A stretch of 6,212 nucleotides of DNA, from the NCBI GenBank assembly GCA_029863825.1, contig JAOTUP010000134.1, forward strand, positions 1 through 6,212, read 5' to 3'. The stretch's first letter is position 1. Every line of letters starts with the position of its first letter. This document shows positions 1-6,212 of this stretch, piece after piece. Under the pieces are notes generated by a model, which was given only the letters and a program-made list of their open reading frames with translations, had not been told where the DNA came from and did no database searches. The position numbers and the translations under genes are program-made. The stretch comes from Acidobacteriota bacterium (lineage in GTDB: Bacteria; Acidobacteriota; Thermoanaerobaculia; Multivoradales; JAHEKO01).

Positions 1-167
1 CCGACGATGCCGTCGTCTTCGGGTGTACCCAGGATCGTCACAGCAAGCCCGCCGCATGTGGCGGTCGCAGCCGGCCCGGCGACCGCCCGACCAGCCGGCA
101 TCGACGCCAAGACCAGGGTCGCCAGGAGAATCTGCCTCACACGGCGCCGGCTCCACCAGATACTCAC
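1..167 (-). CDS. Secreted protein, RTX/calcium-binding-like, partial (N-terminal 55 codons)
   Basis: The gene reads leftwards from a GTG at 167-165 and leaves the window at position 1 without a stop. The product starts MSIWWSRRRVRQILLATL, a typical signal peptide: a basic n-region (R7, R8, R9, R11), a hydrophobic core at about residues 13-23, and a likely signal peptidase site after A28-V29-A30. The SRRRV string loosely fits a twin-arginine motif, so Tat export is possible but unproven. The mature start contains TCGGLAVTILGTPEDDGIVG. This resembles the opening of secreted RTX (haemolysin-type calcium-binding) proteins, in which a Cys-Gly stretch is followed by I-x-GTPxDDxIxG half-repeats. An in-frame TGA at 182-180 lies just upstream, so GTG 167 is the first usable start; GAGAGAGGG precedes it. 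The secreted nature is well supported. The RTX call rests on one half-repeat, and the downstream function (adhesin, protease, structural protein) cannot be seen. Confidence 0.72.
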   Translation of the reverse strand, partial: MSIWWSRRRVRQILLATLVLASMPAGRAVAGPAATATCGGLAVTILGTPEDDGIV

Positions 168-170
168 GAT

Positions 171-179
171 CCCTCTCTC
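171..179 (-). promoter_or_regulatory. Ribosome binding site for the secreted-protein gene
   Basis: On the minus strand GAGAGAGGG precedes the GTG start at 167, with three bases between its last G and the start. It lies in a purine run spanning about 186-169. It is only moderately like AGGAGG and rather close to the start, but it is the sole candidate and supports the GTG choice over the out-of-frame ATG at 183-181. Confidence 0.4.
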
Positions 180-190
180 TCATCTCTGCC

Positions 191-205
191 CGAGGTCGGT
201 CGAGG
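191..205. repeat. Short direct repeat CGAGG, 10-base period
   Basis: CGAGG occurs at 191-195 and again at 201-205, one helical turn apart, between the two divergent starts. SARP regulators bind heptamer direct repeats, usually with an 11-base period, and a SARP-type gene is in this window. The period here is 10 and the repeat unit only five bases, so chance in G+C-rich DNA is a real possibility. Confidence 0.2.
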
Positions 206-211
206 AGGATA
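206..211 (-). promoter_or_regulatory. Possible -10 box for the leftward gene
   Basis: The minus strand reads TATCCT here, fitting the TAnnnT pattern of actinobacterial -10 elements. A transcript would start near 199-200 and leave about a 33-base leader before the GTG start. No convincing -35 hexamer is seen at normal spacing; GGAAGC is the best string there. This is a weak, position-based call. Confidence 0.22.
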
Positions 212-284
212 GGGCGAAGCCCGCACCGGCTTCCAGCGGGCCGCCCATGGTCAGGCCCGAGTGGATTCCCGGCGGCCATATCGG

Positions 285-295
285 CTAGAAACTAG
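285..295. repeat. Inverted repeat CTAG-AAA-CTAG at the patatin start
   Basis: The string CTAGAAACTAG is a perfect 4-base inverted repeat around an AAA spacer and ends two bases before the ATG at 298. CTAG is often under-represented in bacterial genomes, so two copies within 11 bases at a start codon are notable. It occupies the place where a Shine-Dalgarno sequence would be, and none is there. It could be an operator or part of a promoter for a leaderless transcript, or chance; it also contains the in-frame TAG that fixes the gene start. Confidence 0.35.
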
Positions 296-297
296 GC

Positions 298-1830
298 ATG
301 GCGGACGACAGGATCGGGCTCGCCCTGTCGGGGGGTGGGTTCAGAGCAACATTCTTTGGGCTGGGCGTACTCCACTATCTCGTGGATTCGGGCCACAACG
401 ACCAGCTGGCCGCAATCAGCTCCGTATCCGGAGGCTCCTACGCCAGCGCGTTCATCGCCAGCAGTCTCGCCGAATTGGACCGATCGATCGCAGACGCCAC
501 TCCCCAGGAATTCACCGGGGTAGTCGAGCCGCTGATCGCGTCGGTGACTACCAAGGGCATCTGGAAAAGCAATCGGTTCGGACAATTCGCCGCCAAGGCC
601 GCCATTGTCCCCGCCGCCTGGTACCTGCTGAAGAAGACGTTGGTGCGCAACTCTGTCGTCGGCCGCGCAGTGGTCCACCTCGGTGCCGCCGGGGCAGTGT
701 CGGTCGTCGCCCAACAGCGCGGCCAGGCCATAAGCAGCGCAATCTGGGATGTGCTTTTTGGCAAACCGGCGCCGCCACTGGCCGACGGGGCACAGCGGGG
801 CGTTGATCATGTGTTCTGTGCCACCAACCTGCACGACGGCAAGTTCATCTATCTGTCGTCCCGATTCGTCTATTCACGAACCATCGGTTGGGGCAGTCCG
901 CGCCGAGAGACGTTCTCCGGCGAGGAGGTCTCCCTGACACTGCGCGACGCGGTCGACGCATCTTCAGCCCTCCCAATCATTTTTCCCACCTACCTGCTTC
1001 CAGGCTCAGCCTTCGAGAACGAGACCAGGCCGAGCACCCCGCGCGAGATTCACGCAGTCGACGGCGGCATCTACGACAACCTCGGCGAACAGTGGTTCCG
1101 GACGGTTTCGAGCCGCCTCAGCGAGGACGAAAAGACCCACCACGGAATCGTCGAGCCGAACGTGCTCATCGTGGCCAACGCCCGCGCCGCGATGAAGCAT
1201 CGCAAATGGCTCCCCGGCTCAACGATTCCGATCGCGCGGAAACGGATCCGCTTTCTCTCGAGCTTCGCCTCGATCTGGCGCGTCGTCCAAGTACTGCTGC
1301 ACAACACCACCGCCCGCGATGGTGCCCGCTTGGCGCGCCAGTTCAAGGATGCCTTCGACTACCACCAGGAGACGTCTGAGCCGCCGCCGGCGACTTTCTC
1401 CAAGGTGTACCAGCAGCCCGAGGAGCGTGCCACGGCGCTGCCCAAGGGCATTCGTGGCTCGTTTGTCGGAATTGGAGACACGCCGCTCAAGGTGCCAGAC
1501 GCGATCCTCAGAGGAACGTTGAACGGCGAGCGAATTGCCACGGACGCGGCAGAGCAAGCCGTCGTCCGAGCCACCAGCGTTCGCAAGACGCTCCTCGAAC
1601 TGAACATCAACTGGAAGAATCTCGCCGACCTCAACTTGCGGGTGCCCACTCAGCCGAAGCGGATGAAACCAGACGATGTAATCCGCCTGATGTACCACGG
1701 CTACGTATCGACCTGGGCAAACATGCACACGCTGTGGAGCTTCGGCGGCGCCGATCGCATCAAGACGCTCGAGGAATACGGGAAGGAGTGGGGCCACCAT
1801 GGTGTCACCGCCGCCCATGTTGCCGACTGA
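298..1830 (+). CDS. Patatin-like phospholipase / acyl hydrolase
   Basis: This 510-residue protein belongs to the patatin/cytosolic phospholipase A2 superfamily, which hydrolyses acyl esters of phospholipids and other lipids with a Ser-Asp dyad. Visible motifs in order are the glycine-rich oxyanion loop LSGGGFRATFFGLGVL (residues 10-25), the nucleophile elbow SSVSGGSYAS (41-50) with Ser44 as likely nucleophile, the conserved DASSALPIIFP block (220-230), and AVDGGIYDN (253-261) with catalytic Asp255. All catalytic elements are intact. No signal peptide is seen, so it is probably cytoplasmic or membrane-associated; residues 295-335 are basic then hydrophobic and could touch a membrane. The C-terminal region beyond about residue 340 has no motif I recognise. 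ATG 298 is the only sensible start: an in-frame TAG at 286-288 precedes it and the oxyanion loop follows nine residues later. No Shine-Dalgarno is visible. It overlaps the next gene by 32 bases. Superfamily is certain; substrate is unknown. Confidence 0.93.
   Translation: MADDRIGLALSGGGFRATFFGLGVLHYLVDSGHNDQLAAISSVSGGSYASAFIASSLAELDRSIADATPQEFTGVVEPLIASVTTKGIWKSNRFGQFAAKAAIVPAAWYLLKKTLVRNSVVGRAVVHLGAAGAVSVVAQQRGQAISSAIWDVLFGKPAPPLADGAQRGVDHVFCATNLHDGKFIYLSSRFVYSRTIGWGSPRRETFSGEEVSLTLRDAVDASSALPIIFPTYLLPGSAFENETRPSTPREIHAVDGGIYDNLGEQWFRTVSSRLSEDEKTHHGIVEPNVLIVANARAAMKHRKWLPGSTIPIARKRIRFLSSFASIWRVVQVLLHNTTARDGARLARQFKDAFDYHQETSEPPPATFSKVYQQPEERATALPKGIRGSFVGIGDTPLKVPDAILRGTLNGERIATDAAEQAVVRATSVRKTLLELNINWKNLADLNLRVPTQPKRMKPDDVIRLMYHGYVSTWANMHTLWSFGGADRIKTLEEYGKEWGHHGVTAAHVAD
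1781..1788 (+). promoter_or_regulatory. Ribosome binding site for the oxidoreductase gene, inside the patatin gene
   Basis: GGAAGGAG lies ten bases before the ATG at 1799, within the last codons of the patatin gene. It decides the start: the next in-frame ATG at 1817 has only C-rich sequence upstream. Its location implies translational coupling of the two genes. Confidence 0.72.
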
Positions 1831-3316
1831 GGGCGATGTAGTGGTCGTCGGAGGCGGCCTCGCCGGCCTCTCTGCAGCTTGGTATCTATCCGCCGCCGGC
1901 CGCCAGGTCACGGTGCTCGAGAAGGGAGCCCGCCTCGGAGGAAAAGCCGGGTCGGAAGACGTCCTGGATGCCGAAGGCAATCGGGCATACCGGTCCGACC
2001 ATGGCTATCACCTCTTTCCGGAGTGGTATCTGAACGTCAAAGACCTGATGGGCGCCATTGGCCTCGATTACGACGCAATAACGGTGCCCGGCGAGAAGTT
2101 CATCTCCAGCTTCGGGACCACCACACAGAGCACAACCGGCGACAAGGCCGACGGAGGGTACGGCAGCGCAGCACTGTGGCTGTCCTTCCTATCGTCAGTG
2201 CTTCAACTGATCGTTGCCGACGACGATGAGCTGCGGCCGCTGTCCGTTGCCGAATTCCTGGAGAAACGAAACGGCAAGGGCGACTTCGTTGCCGCCGCTC
2301 GCCTCCGCCACGAGAGCCTGCTGCTGAAGGCCTTGGCGAACCACGCTGAGTCGATGTCTGCGCTATCGGTGGCCCGCATGTATCGGCGCTGGGTCATTCC
2401 AGCCTCGAACATCCTGAAACCGTCTTGGTCGGCACTGCGAGGCCCGCTCCAGACATACTTCATCGATCCCCTCGAGAAGGCCTTGCTCGAGGTGGGCGTC
2501 GTGATCGAGAAAGGCGTTGCGGTGGCGGGGCTCGAGACCGACGCGGACGGAATAACCGCGCTACGTCTCTCGAGCAATGACCACGGCGATCGGCGACTCG
2601 AGACGCCGGGACCAGTGGTGCTGGCTATCCCGCCGGACGCGCTCGGGTTGATCCTGGGAGGCGATCCTCCTGAGATACTCTCCGACCTGATCGATGTATC
2701 GCGACTCCGCATGGCTGTCATGTCGGCCGTTGACGTGCACTACTCGGATCAGGTCAAGACGCCGGGCGACCACTTCAGCATCCCGGAGTCGCAGCAGGAC
2801 CTGACGGCTTACGACATCACACGTAACTGGGATCCGGAAGAGCTGCCCCGGACGGTCAAGGACGGGGACCGGGTTGTGCGCACCATCTTGCAGGTCATCG
2901 CTACCGAGCCTGACGGTCTCGAGCTGCTGACCGACCCCGATGTGGAGCTGAAGGATCGTGTGCTGTCGGAGGTGGAGCGGCTGGACACGGTGCCGATCGA
3001 TCGCGATGCGTCAGTCATCCATGTGAATCAGGATGCTCAGCTGTTCATGAACGACAAAGGTGTCGATGGGCGCCGACCTCAGGTGAATCACGAGCGCGCC
3101 AAGAATCTCTACCTGGCAGGTGACTACTGCCAATCGTCGATCGACGTGGCCTCGATGGAAGCTGCCGTCGCCACCGGCCGCATCGCCGCCACGGCTGTGC
3201 TGACCGGGCGCACTGTGGACACCGCGCCCGCCGTAACTCGTGGCATCCGAATAGCGGAAAAGGTCTCCAGATTCATCCCACGGAGCTGGGGCCTGTTGCG
3301 CCGGGTCCTGAGATAA
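1799..3316 (+). CDS. FAD-dependent oxidoreductase, amine oxidase/phytoene desaturase superfamily
   Basis: This 505-residue flavoprotein starts with a Rossmann dinucleotide fold: DVVVVGGGLAGLSAAWYL (13-30; GxGxxG at G18, G20, G23), the ribose-binding acid E41 at the end of strand 2, and the RLGGKAGS motif (45-52). DHGYHLFPEWYLN (68-80) matches the HG-x-H block seen in phytoene desaturases and hydroxysqualene dehydroxylases (HpnE). The C-terminal FAD signature NLYLAGDYCQSSIDVASMEA is at 436-455, followed by AAVATGRIAA. Known relatives desaturate or oxidise isoprenoids or amines; the HG-x-H block favours a hydrophobic isoprenoid-type substrate here (inference). A hydrophobic stretch at 124-140 and a basic, amphipathic tail at about 481-505 suggest membrane association. 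The start at 1799 is backed by GGAAGGAG; 1817 is an alternative. It overlaps the patatin gene upstream by 32 bases and the convergent regulator by 44. No carotenoid or hopanoid genes are in view, so no gene symbol is assigned. Confidence 0.9.
   Translation: MVSPPPMLPTEGDVVVVGGGLAGLSAAWYLSAAGRQVTVLEKGARLGGKAGSEDVLDAEGNRAYRSDHGYHLFPEWYLNVKDLMGAIGLDYDAITVPGEKFISSFGTTTQSTTGDKADGGYGSAALWLSFLSSVLQLIVADDDELRPLSVAEFLEKRNGKGDFVAAARLRHESLLLKALANHAESMSALSVARMYRRWVIPASNILKPSWSALRGPLQTYFIDPLEKALLEVGVVIEKGVAVAGLETDADGITALRLSSNDHGDRRLETPGPVVLAIPPDALGLILGGDPPEILSDLIDVSRLRMAVMSAVDVHYSDQVKTPGDHFSIPESQQDLTAYDITRNWDPEELPRTVKDGDRVVRTILQVIATEPDGLELLTDPDVELKDRVLSEVERLDTVPIDRDASVIHVNQDAQLFMNDKGVDGRRPQVNHERAKNLYLAGDYCQSSIDVASMEAAVATGRIAATAVLTGRTVDTAPAVTRGIRIAEKVSRFIPRSWGLLRRVLR
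3273..3316. other. Convergent 3' overlap of oxidoreductase and regulator genes
   Basis: The oxidoreductase stop (TAA 3314-3316) lies beyond the regulator stop (TGA on the minus strand, 3275-3273), so the two genes share 44 bases in opposite directions. The shared bases encode the basic tail of the oxidoreductase (residues about 492-505) and a Gly/Ser/Pro-rich tail of the regulator. No intergenic space is left for a dedicated terminator, so transcripts of the two genes probably overlap at their 3' ends. Confidence 0.85.
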
Positions 3317-6212
3317 CCCGTCCCGCCCCCGCCAGAGCGTCGATGATCAGCCGCGCCGCCTCAGCGGCATCTGCGGGGGTCTGCACCGTTGCGGACGGAC
3401 CGTCCCCCAGCGCAGCTCGCCGGGCTGCGAGGTCATCCACTCCGACAAACTCGACCAGTTGCCCCCAAGGCACTGTCGTGGAGTCGAGCCAGGCGGCCAC
3501 AGCTCGCGCTTCTTCGAGCTTCCCGGCCTCGTGCAGGCACACGACAGCAACGCCTCCAGTGAGAGCTTCCCACTCCCGGTCCCCTTGAATCCGCATAATC
3601 CTGGCGGCTTCGACCGTGGCCGTGAACGCCCGGGCGAAGTCGTTCAGCTGGGCCGCTACCGCGCTTTCCAACGTGACGGTGATCTGCAAACTGTATAGGT
3701 CCTGGACACGCCGCAGCACCCCGGCCGCGGCGTTCAGATGCGACAGGGCCGCAGCAAACTGGCCCTCGACCGATAGTGCCAAGCCGAGATTCGCCGTGGC
3801 AACTGCGTGGGGCCACTCCAGGCTGAGCCGGTCGGCAAGGCGCCGTGCCTCCTGGAGTGTGGCTGCTCCTTCGGGCTCGCCGCCAATAACCTCGTTCCAG
3901 CCGGCGAACGGCAAAATGTACGCCAGATCCACGCTGTGGTTACCCGCAATGAGTAGAGCCGTACATTCGTCGTAGTCGTGGCTGGCGAGAATCGAGTCTG
4001 CCCGCGGCCGGATGCCGGCGAACACCTGGGCTGTGATCATCCGGGCATGATGAAATATCGACCACGCCTTGCCGCGCAGCGCAGCCTGCTCGAGACGCAA
4101 CAGCAGCGGCGCGGCGTCAAGGTCCTTGAGCGCGATCTCCAACTGCCCGGCGATTGCGCCGAAACGGTCGGCCGAGCGCTCCAGGAATTCTTCAGCCGCG
4201 CCGTAATCTCGATCGATCGACGCCAAGAAACCGACAGAGCGCTCCACGGTGGCCACCAGGATTCCGTGCGGGATAGCGGACGCCGGATCGTCAGAGCTGA
4301 TCGATTCGTCGGCGATGAGGATGGCAACCGCATCCTCAGCCCACCGGCGACCCTCCCGAGCACGACCGGTCCACAGCCAGAAGAAGTCGAGCGCCGAGGC
4401 GATCCGACCGGCGGCCCCTCCGTCATTGCCCTCGATGGCGTGGCGCATCGCGGCACGGAAGTTCGGCAGGTTGCGAGCCAGCACACGCACGTGCGTCGTG
4501 TCCTGGTTGAGCAGGCGCAGACCAGTCTCGGCCTCCTTGACGAAATAGCGCATGTGGGCGGCTTCCAGCACCTCGGACAGATCACTCTCAACACGCGACG
4601 CGGCGAACTGGCGCACAGTGTCGAGGAGCCGGTGCCGAGGAGGATCCACCCGATCGATCTCCACCAGGGAACAGTCCACGAGTCGGGCTAGCAAGGCAAA
4701 AACCGCAGGCGGCGCGACCCCGGAGACGTCACTGTGAACCTGTTCGGCCGCCGCAGACGTAAAACCTCCGTCGAACACGCTCAGGGTCAGGAAGAGGTCT
4801 TGTTCGGCCGGAGCGAGGAGCTCAAAGCTCCATGCGATGGTCGCAGTCAGAGTTCGGTGACGTTCAGGCACCGACCGCGAGTCGGCGCTGAGCAGCTCGC
4901 GTTCGCCGAGTCGCGACACTATCTCATCCAGCGGAAACGTGGCCAGGCGGGCCGCGGCCAGCTCGATGGCGAGCGGCAATCCATCGAGGCGCCGGCACAA
5001 CTCGGCGACCAGGAGCGCCCGCTCCCCGCCGAGATCGAGAGCAGGATCGATCATCGAGGCCCTCGAATTGAAGAGCATCACGGCATCGGAATCGGGCGTC
5101 GAGGTACTCGGAGATTCGGGCGCCGGAACGGTCAGCGCCGGAAGCCGCCAGCGTGCTTCTCCGCGAATTCCCAGTGCCTCGCGGCTGGTCGCCAGAACTC
5201 GCAGTTTGGGGGTCAGCGCCACGAGGGTCGCCAGTGCCTCCCGGGCTTGATCGATTACATGCTCACAGTTGTCGACGACCAGAAGAGCGTCGCCGTCAGC
5301 AACAAAATCCGCGATTGCGGCGATCGGGTTCCGACCCGGCTGGTCGCGGATACCGAGAGCGCGCGCCAATGCATCATGGATGCTCTGTCCCCGAGGAAGC
5401 TCCGTCAGGTCGATGAACCATATGCCGGCCTGAAAACGTCCCAGCAGAGACCACGCCGACTCAATAGCCAGCCTGGTCTTGCCTGTGCCGCCGGCTCCCG
5501 TCAACGTGACGACACGGTGCTCGCGCAGCATGCGGCGCACGGTCGCCATCTCGACATCACGACCGATGAAGGTTGATGGATCCCGTGGCAGGTTGTGGAT
5601 GACGGCTCCCTCAACCTCCTCCGGTACAGCGTCCAGCGTCGGATCCTGGAGCAAGATCTTCTCCTCGAGAGCAACCAGCTCTCTACTCGGCTCGAGACCG
5701 AGTTCGTCGCCCAGAATGCCCCGGGCTTCCCGAAAGGCTGCCAGGGCGTCGGCCTGCCGGTTAGCTCGGTACAGGGCGATCATGCGCAGCCGCCAGAAGC
5801 CCTCATGGAATCGGTACTGGGTGGTCATCATCTCGAGTTCCGGCAGTATCTCAGCGTGGGCTCCGGTAGCCAGCAACGCCTCGAGTCGCATTTCGTGAGC
5901 CCGGCGCTTCAACGCGTCGAGGCGGGTTATATCGAGCTGGCTGAAGTCCTCGAATCGGAAATCGGCGAGAACGTCACCACGCCACAACGCGAGCGCCTCA
6001 TCCAGGTGGCCCACAGCAACGGCGGGACTGGACTCGAGAACCGCGGCTGCTGTCTCGACGAGCTTCTCGAAGTCTCGGGAGTCGACCTGAACGAAACTGC
6101 TCGACAGCCGATACATGCCTGCCGTCGTCTCGATGGCAGCTCCCGGCGCCCGAGCCTCCCGATCTGGTTCGAGAAGCTTGCGTAACGTGGAGACTTGGTA
6201 GCGCAGATTCTT
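3273..6212 (-). CDS. SARP/AfsR-like transcriptional regulator with BTAD and STAND ATPase domains, 5'-partial
   Basis: The frame is open from the right edge to TGA at 3275-3273, giving 979 visible residues. The ATG at 6116 is not the start: the 32 codons before it read KNLRYQVSTLRKLLEPDREA and on into the IETTAGMYRL hairpin, the recognition helix and wing of an OmpR-type winged-helix domain whose beginning lies beyond 6212. Counting from M6116, the BTAD domain spans about 10-160 (ALALWRGDVL, LGDELGLEPS). An AAA/STAND NTPase follows with FIGRDVE (183-189), Walker A GAGGTGKT (207-214), Walker B LLVVDNCEH (278-286), ATSRE (309-313) and GLPLAIELAAARL (379-391). A winged-helix-like segment at about 420-510 and TPR-like helices at about 580-870 come next. 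Such proteins bind promoter direct repeats and switch state through nucleotide binding; in Streptomyces, relatives activate secondary metabolism. Walker residues are intact, so ATP binding is likely. Which genes it controls is unknown; the convergent orientation gives no direct clue. Confidence 0.92.
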   Translation of the reverse strand, partial: KNLRYQVSTLRKLLEPDREARAPGAAIETTAGMYRLSSSFVQVDSRDFEKLVETAAAVLESSPAVAVGHLDEALALWRGDVLADFRFEDFSQLDITRLDALKRRAHEMRLEALLATGAHAEILPELEMMTTQYRFHEGFWRLRMIALYRANRQADALAAFREARGILGDELGLEPSRELVALEEKILLQDPTLDAVPEEVEGAVIHNLPRDPSTFIGRDVEMATVRRMLREHRVVTLTGAGGTGKTRLAIESAWSLLGRFQAGIWFIDLTELPRGQSIHDALARALGIRDQPGRNPIAAIADFVADGDALLVVDNCEHVIDQAREALATLVALTPKLRVLATSREALGIRGEARWRLPALTVPAPESPSTSTPDSDAVMLFNSRASMIDPALDLGGERALLVAELCRRLDGLPLAIELAAARLATFPLDEIVSRLGERELLSADSRSVPERHRTLTATIAWSFELLAPAEQDLFLTLSVFDGGFTSAAAEQVHSDVSGVAPPAVFALLARLVDCSLVEIDRVDPPRHRLLDTVRQFAASRVESDLSEVLEAAHMRYFVKEAETGLRLLNQDTTHVRVLARNLPNFRAAMRHAIEGNDGGAAGRIASALDFFWLWTGRAREGRRWAEDAVAILIADESISSDDPASAIPHGILVATVERSVGFLASIDRDYGAAEEFLERSADRFGAIAGQLEIALKDLDAAPLLLRLEQAALRGKAWSIFHHARMITAQVFAGIRPRADSILASHDYDECTALLIAGNHSVDLAYILPFAGWNEVIGGEPEGAATLQEARRLADRLSLEWPHAVATANLGLALSVEGQFAAALSHLNAAAGVLRRVQDLYSLQITVTLESAVAAQLNDFARAFTATVEAARIMRIQGDREWEALTGGVAVVCLHEAGKLEEARAVAAWLDSTTVPWGQLVEFVGVDDLAARRAALGDGPSATVQTPADAAEAARLIIDALAGAGRVISGPGATGPSSVG

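Larger units (their letters stand above)
168..297. other. Divergent intergenic region
   Basis: These 130 bases separate the 5' ends of the leftward secreted-protein gene and the rightward patatin gene, so promoters for both should lie here. No credible coding frame fits: the plus-strand frames crossing it have no recognisable protein character and also run over the secreted-protein gene. Visible elements are a minus-strand TATCCT at 211-206, two CGAGG copies starting at 191 and 201, and the CTAG inverted repeat at 285-295. No clear plus-strand -35/-10 pair was found. Confidence 0.6.

Noticed and set aside
7..295. Two plus-strand open frames of about 90 codons
   Set aside because: They are Pro/Arg/Ser-rich, resemble no family I know, and lie antisense to the secreted-protein gene, whose signal peptide and mature motif are convincing.
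292..834. Minus-strand 180-codon frame and a plus-strand frame at 261-806
   Set aside because: Both overlap the patatin catalytic motifs in other frames and have the skewed composition typical of shadow frames in G+C-rich DNA.
1219..1980. Minus-strand 253-codon frame
   Set aside because: It is antisense to the patatin end and the oxidoreductase FAD fold, with no recognisable domain.
3302..3320. Hairpin CGGGT / ACCCG as terminator of the oxidoreductase gene
   Set aside because: The stem is only five base pairs with a nine-base loop, no T-tract follows on either strand, and it lies within or against the regulator gene.
4741..4810. Direct repeat TGTTCGGCCG, two copies 60 bases apart
   Set aside because: Both copies encode similar short Ala-Glu-Gln strings within the regulator; the length is small and no wider similarity surrounds them.
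3978..5576. Long plus-strand frames (237 and 280 codons) antisense to the regulator
   Set aside because: The minus strand encodes unmistakable STAND motifs here; the plus-strand products are Arg/Gln/Gly-rich without domains, as expected of mirror frames.
6114..6116. ATG at 6116 as the regulator start
   Set aside because: The frame stays open to the window edge and the preceding 32 codons encode the recognition helix and wing of the DNA-binding domain.

Overview
The window is G+C-rich, densely coded DNA that reads like an actinobacterial chromosome (Actinomycetota). This placement is inferred from three things: the base composition, a giant SARP/AfsR-type regulator (winged helix, BTAD, STAND ATPase and helical repeats), and a secreted protein whose mature start resembles actinobacterial calcium-binding RTX-type proteins. 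No rRNA, tRNA, CRISPR array, insertion sequence or phage gene was seen, and nothing fixes the genus.

Layout from left to right. (1) Positions 1-167, minus strand, hold the first 55 codons of a secreted protein that runs off the left edge; it has a signal peptide and then an RTX-like start. (2) Positions 168-297 are a short divergent intergenic region with a CTAG-AAA-CTAG inverted repeat touching the next start codon and a possible minus-strand -10 box. (3) Positions 298-1830, plus strand, encode a patatin-like phospholipase/acyl hydrolase with oxyanion, nucleophile and DGG motifs intact. (4) Positions 1799-3316, plus strand, encode an FAD-dependent oxidoreductase of the amine oxidase/phytoene desaturase superfamily; it overlaps the patatin gene by 32 bases and has a good ribosome binding site inside that gene. 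(5) Positions 3273-6212, minus strand, hold a very large BTAD/STAND transcriptional regulator. Its DNA-binding domain is cut by the right edge, and its stop lies 44 bases inside the oxidoreductase gene (convergent overlap).

The patatin and oxidoreductase genes very probably form a translationally coupled two-gene operon. A plausible reading (inference) is that one enzyme cleaves an acyl ester or lipid and the other oxidises or desaturates a hydrophobic, perhaps isoprenoid, substrate at the membrane. No carotenoid, hopanoid or squalene gene is visible nearby, so the substrate is open. The regulator is convergent and may or may not control this pair. The main items for a second look are the coupled lipase-oxidoreductase pair, the unusual leader of the patatin gene, the partial secreted protein, and the overlapping 3' ends of the oxidoreductase and regulator genes.
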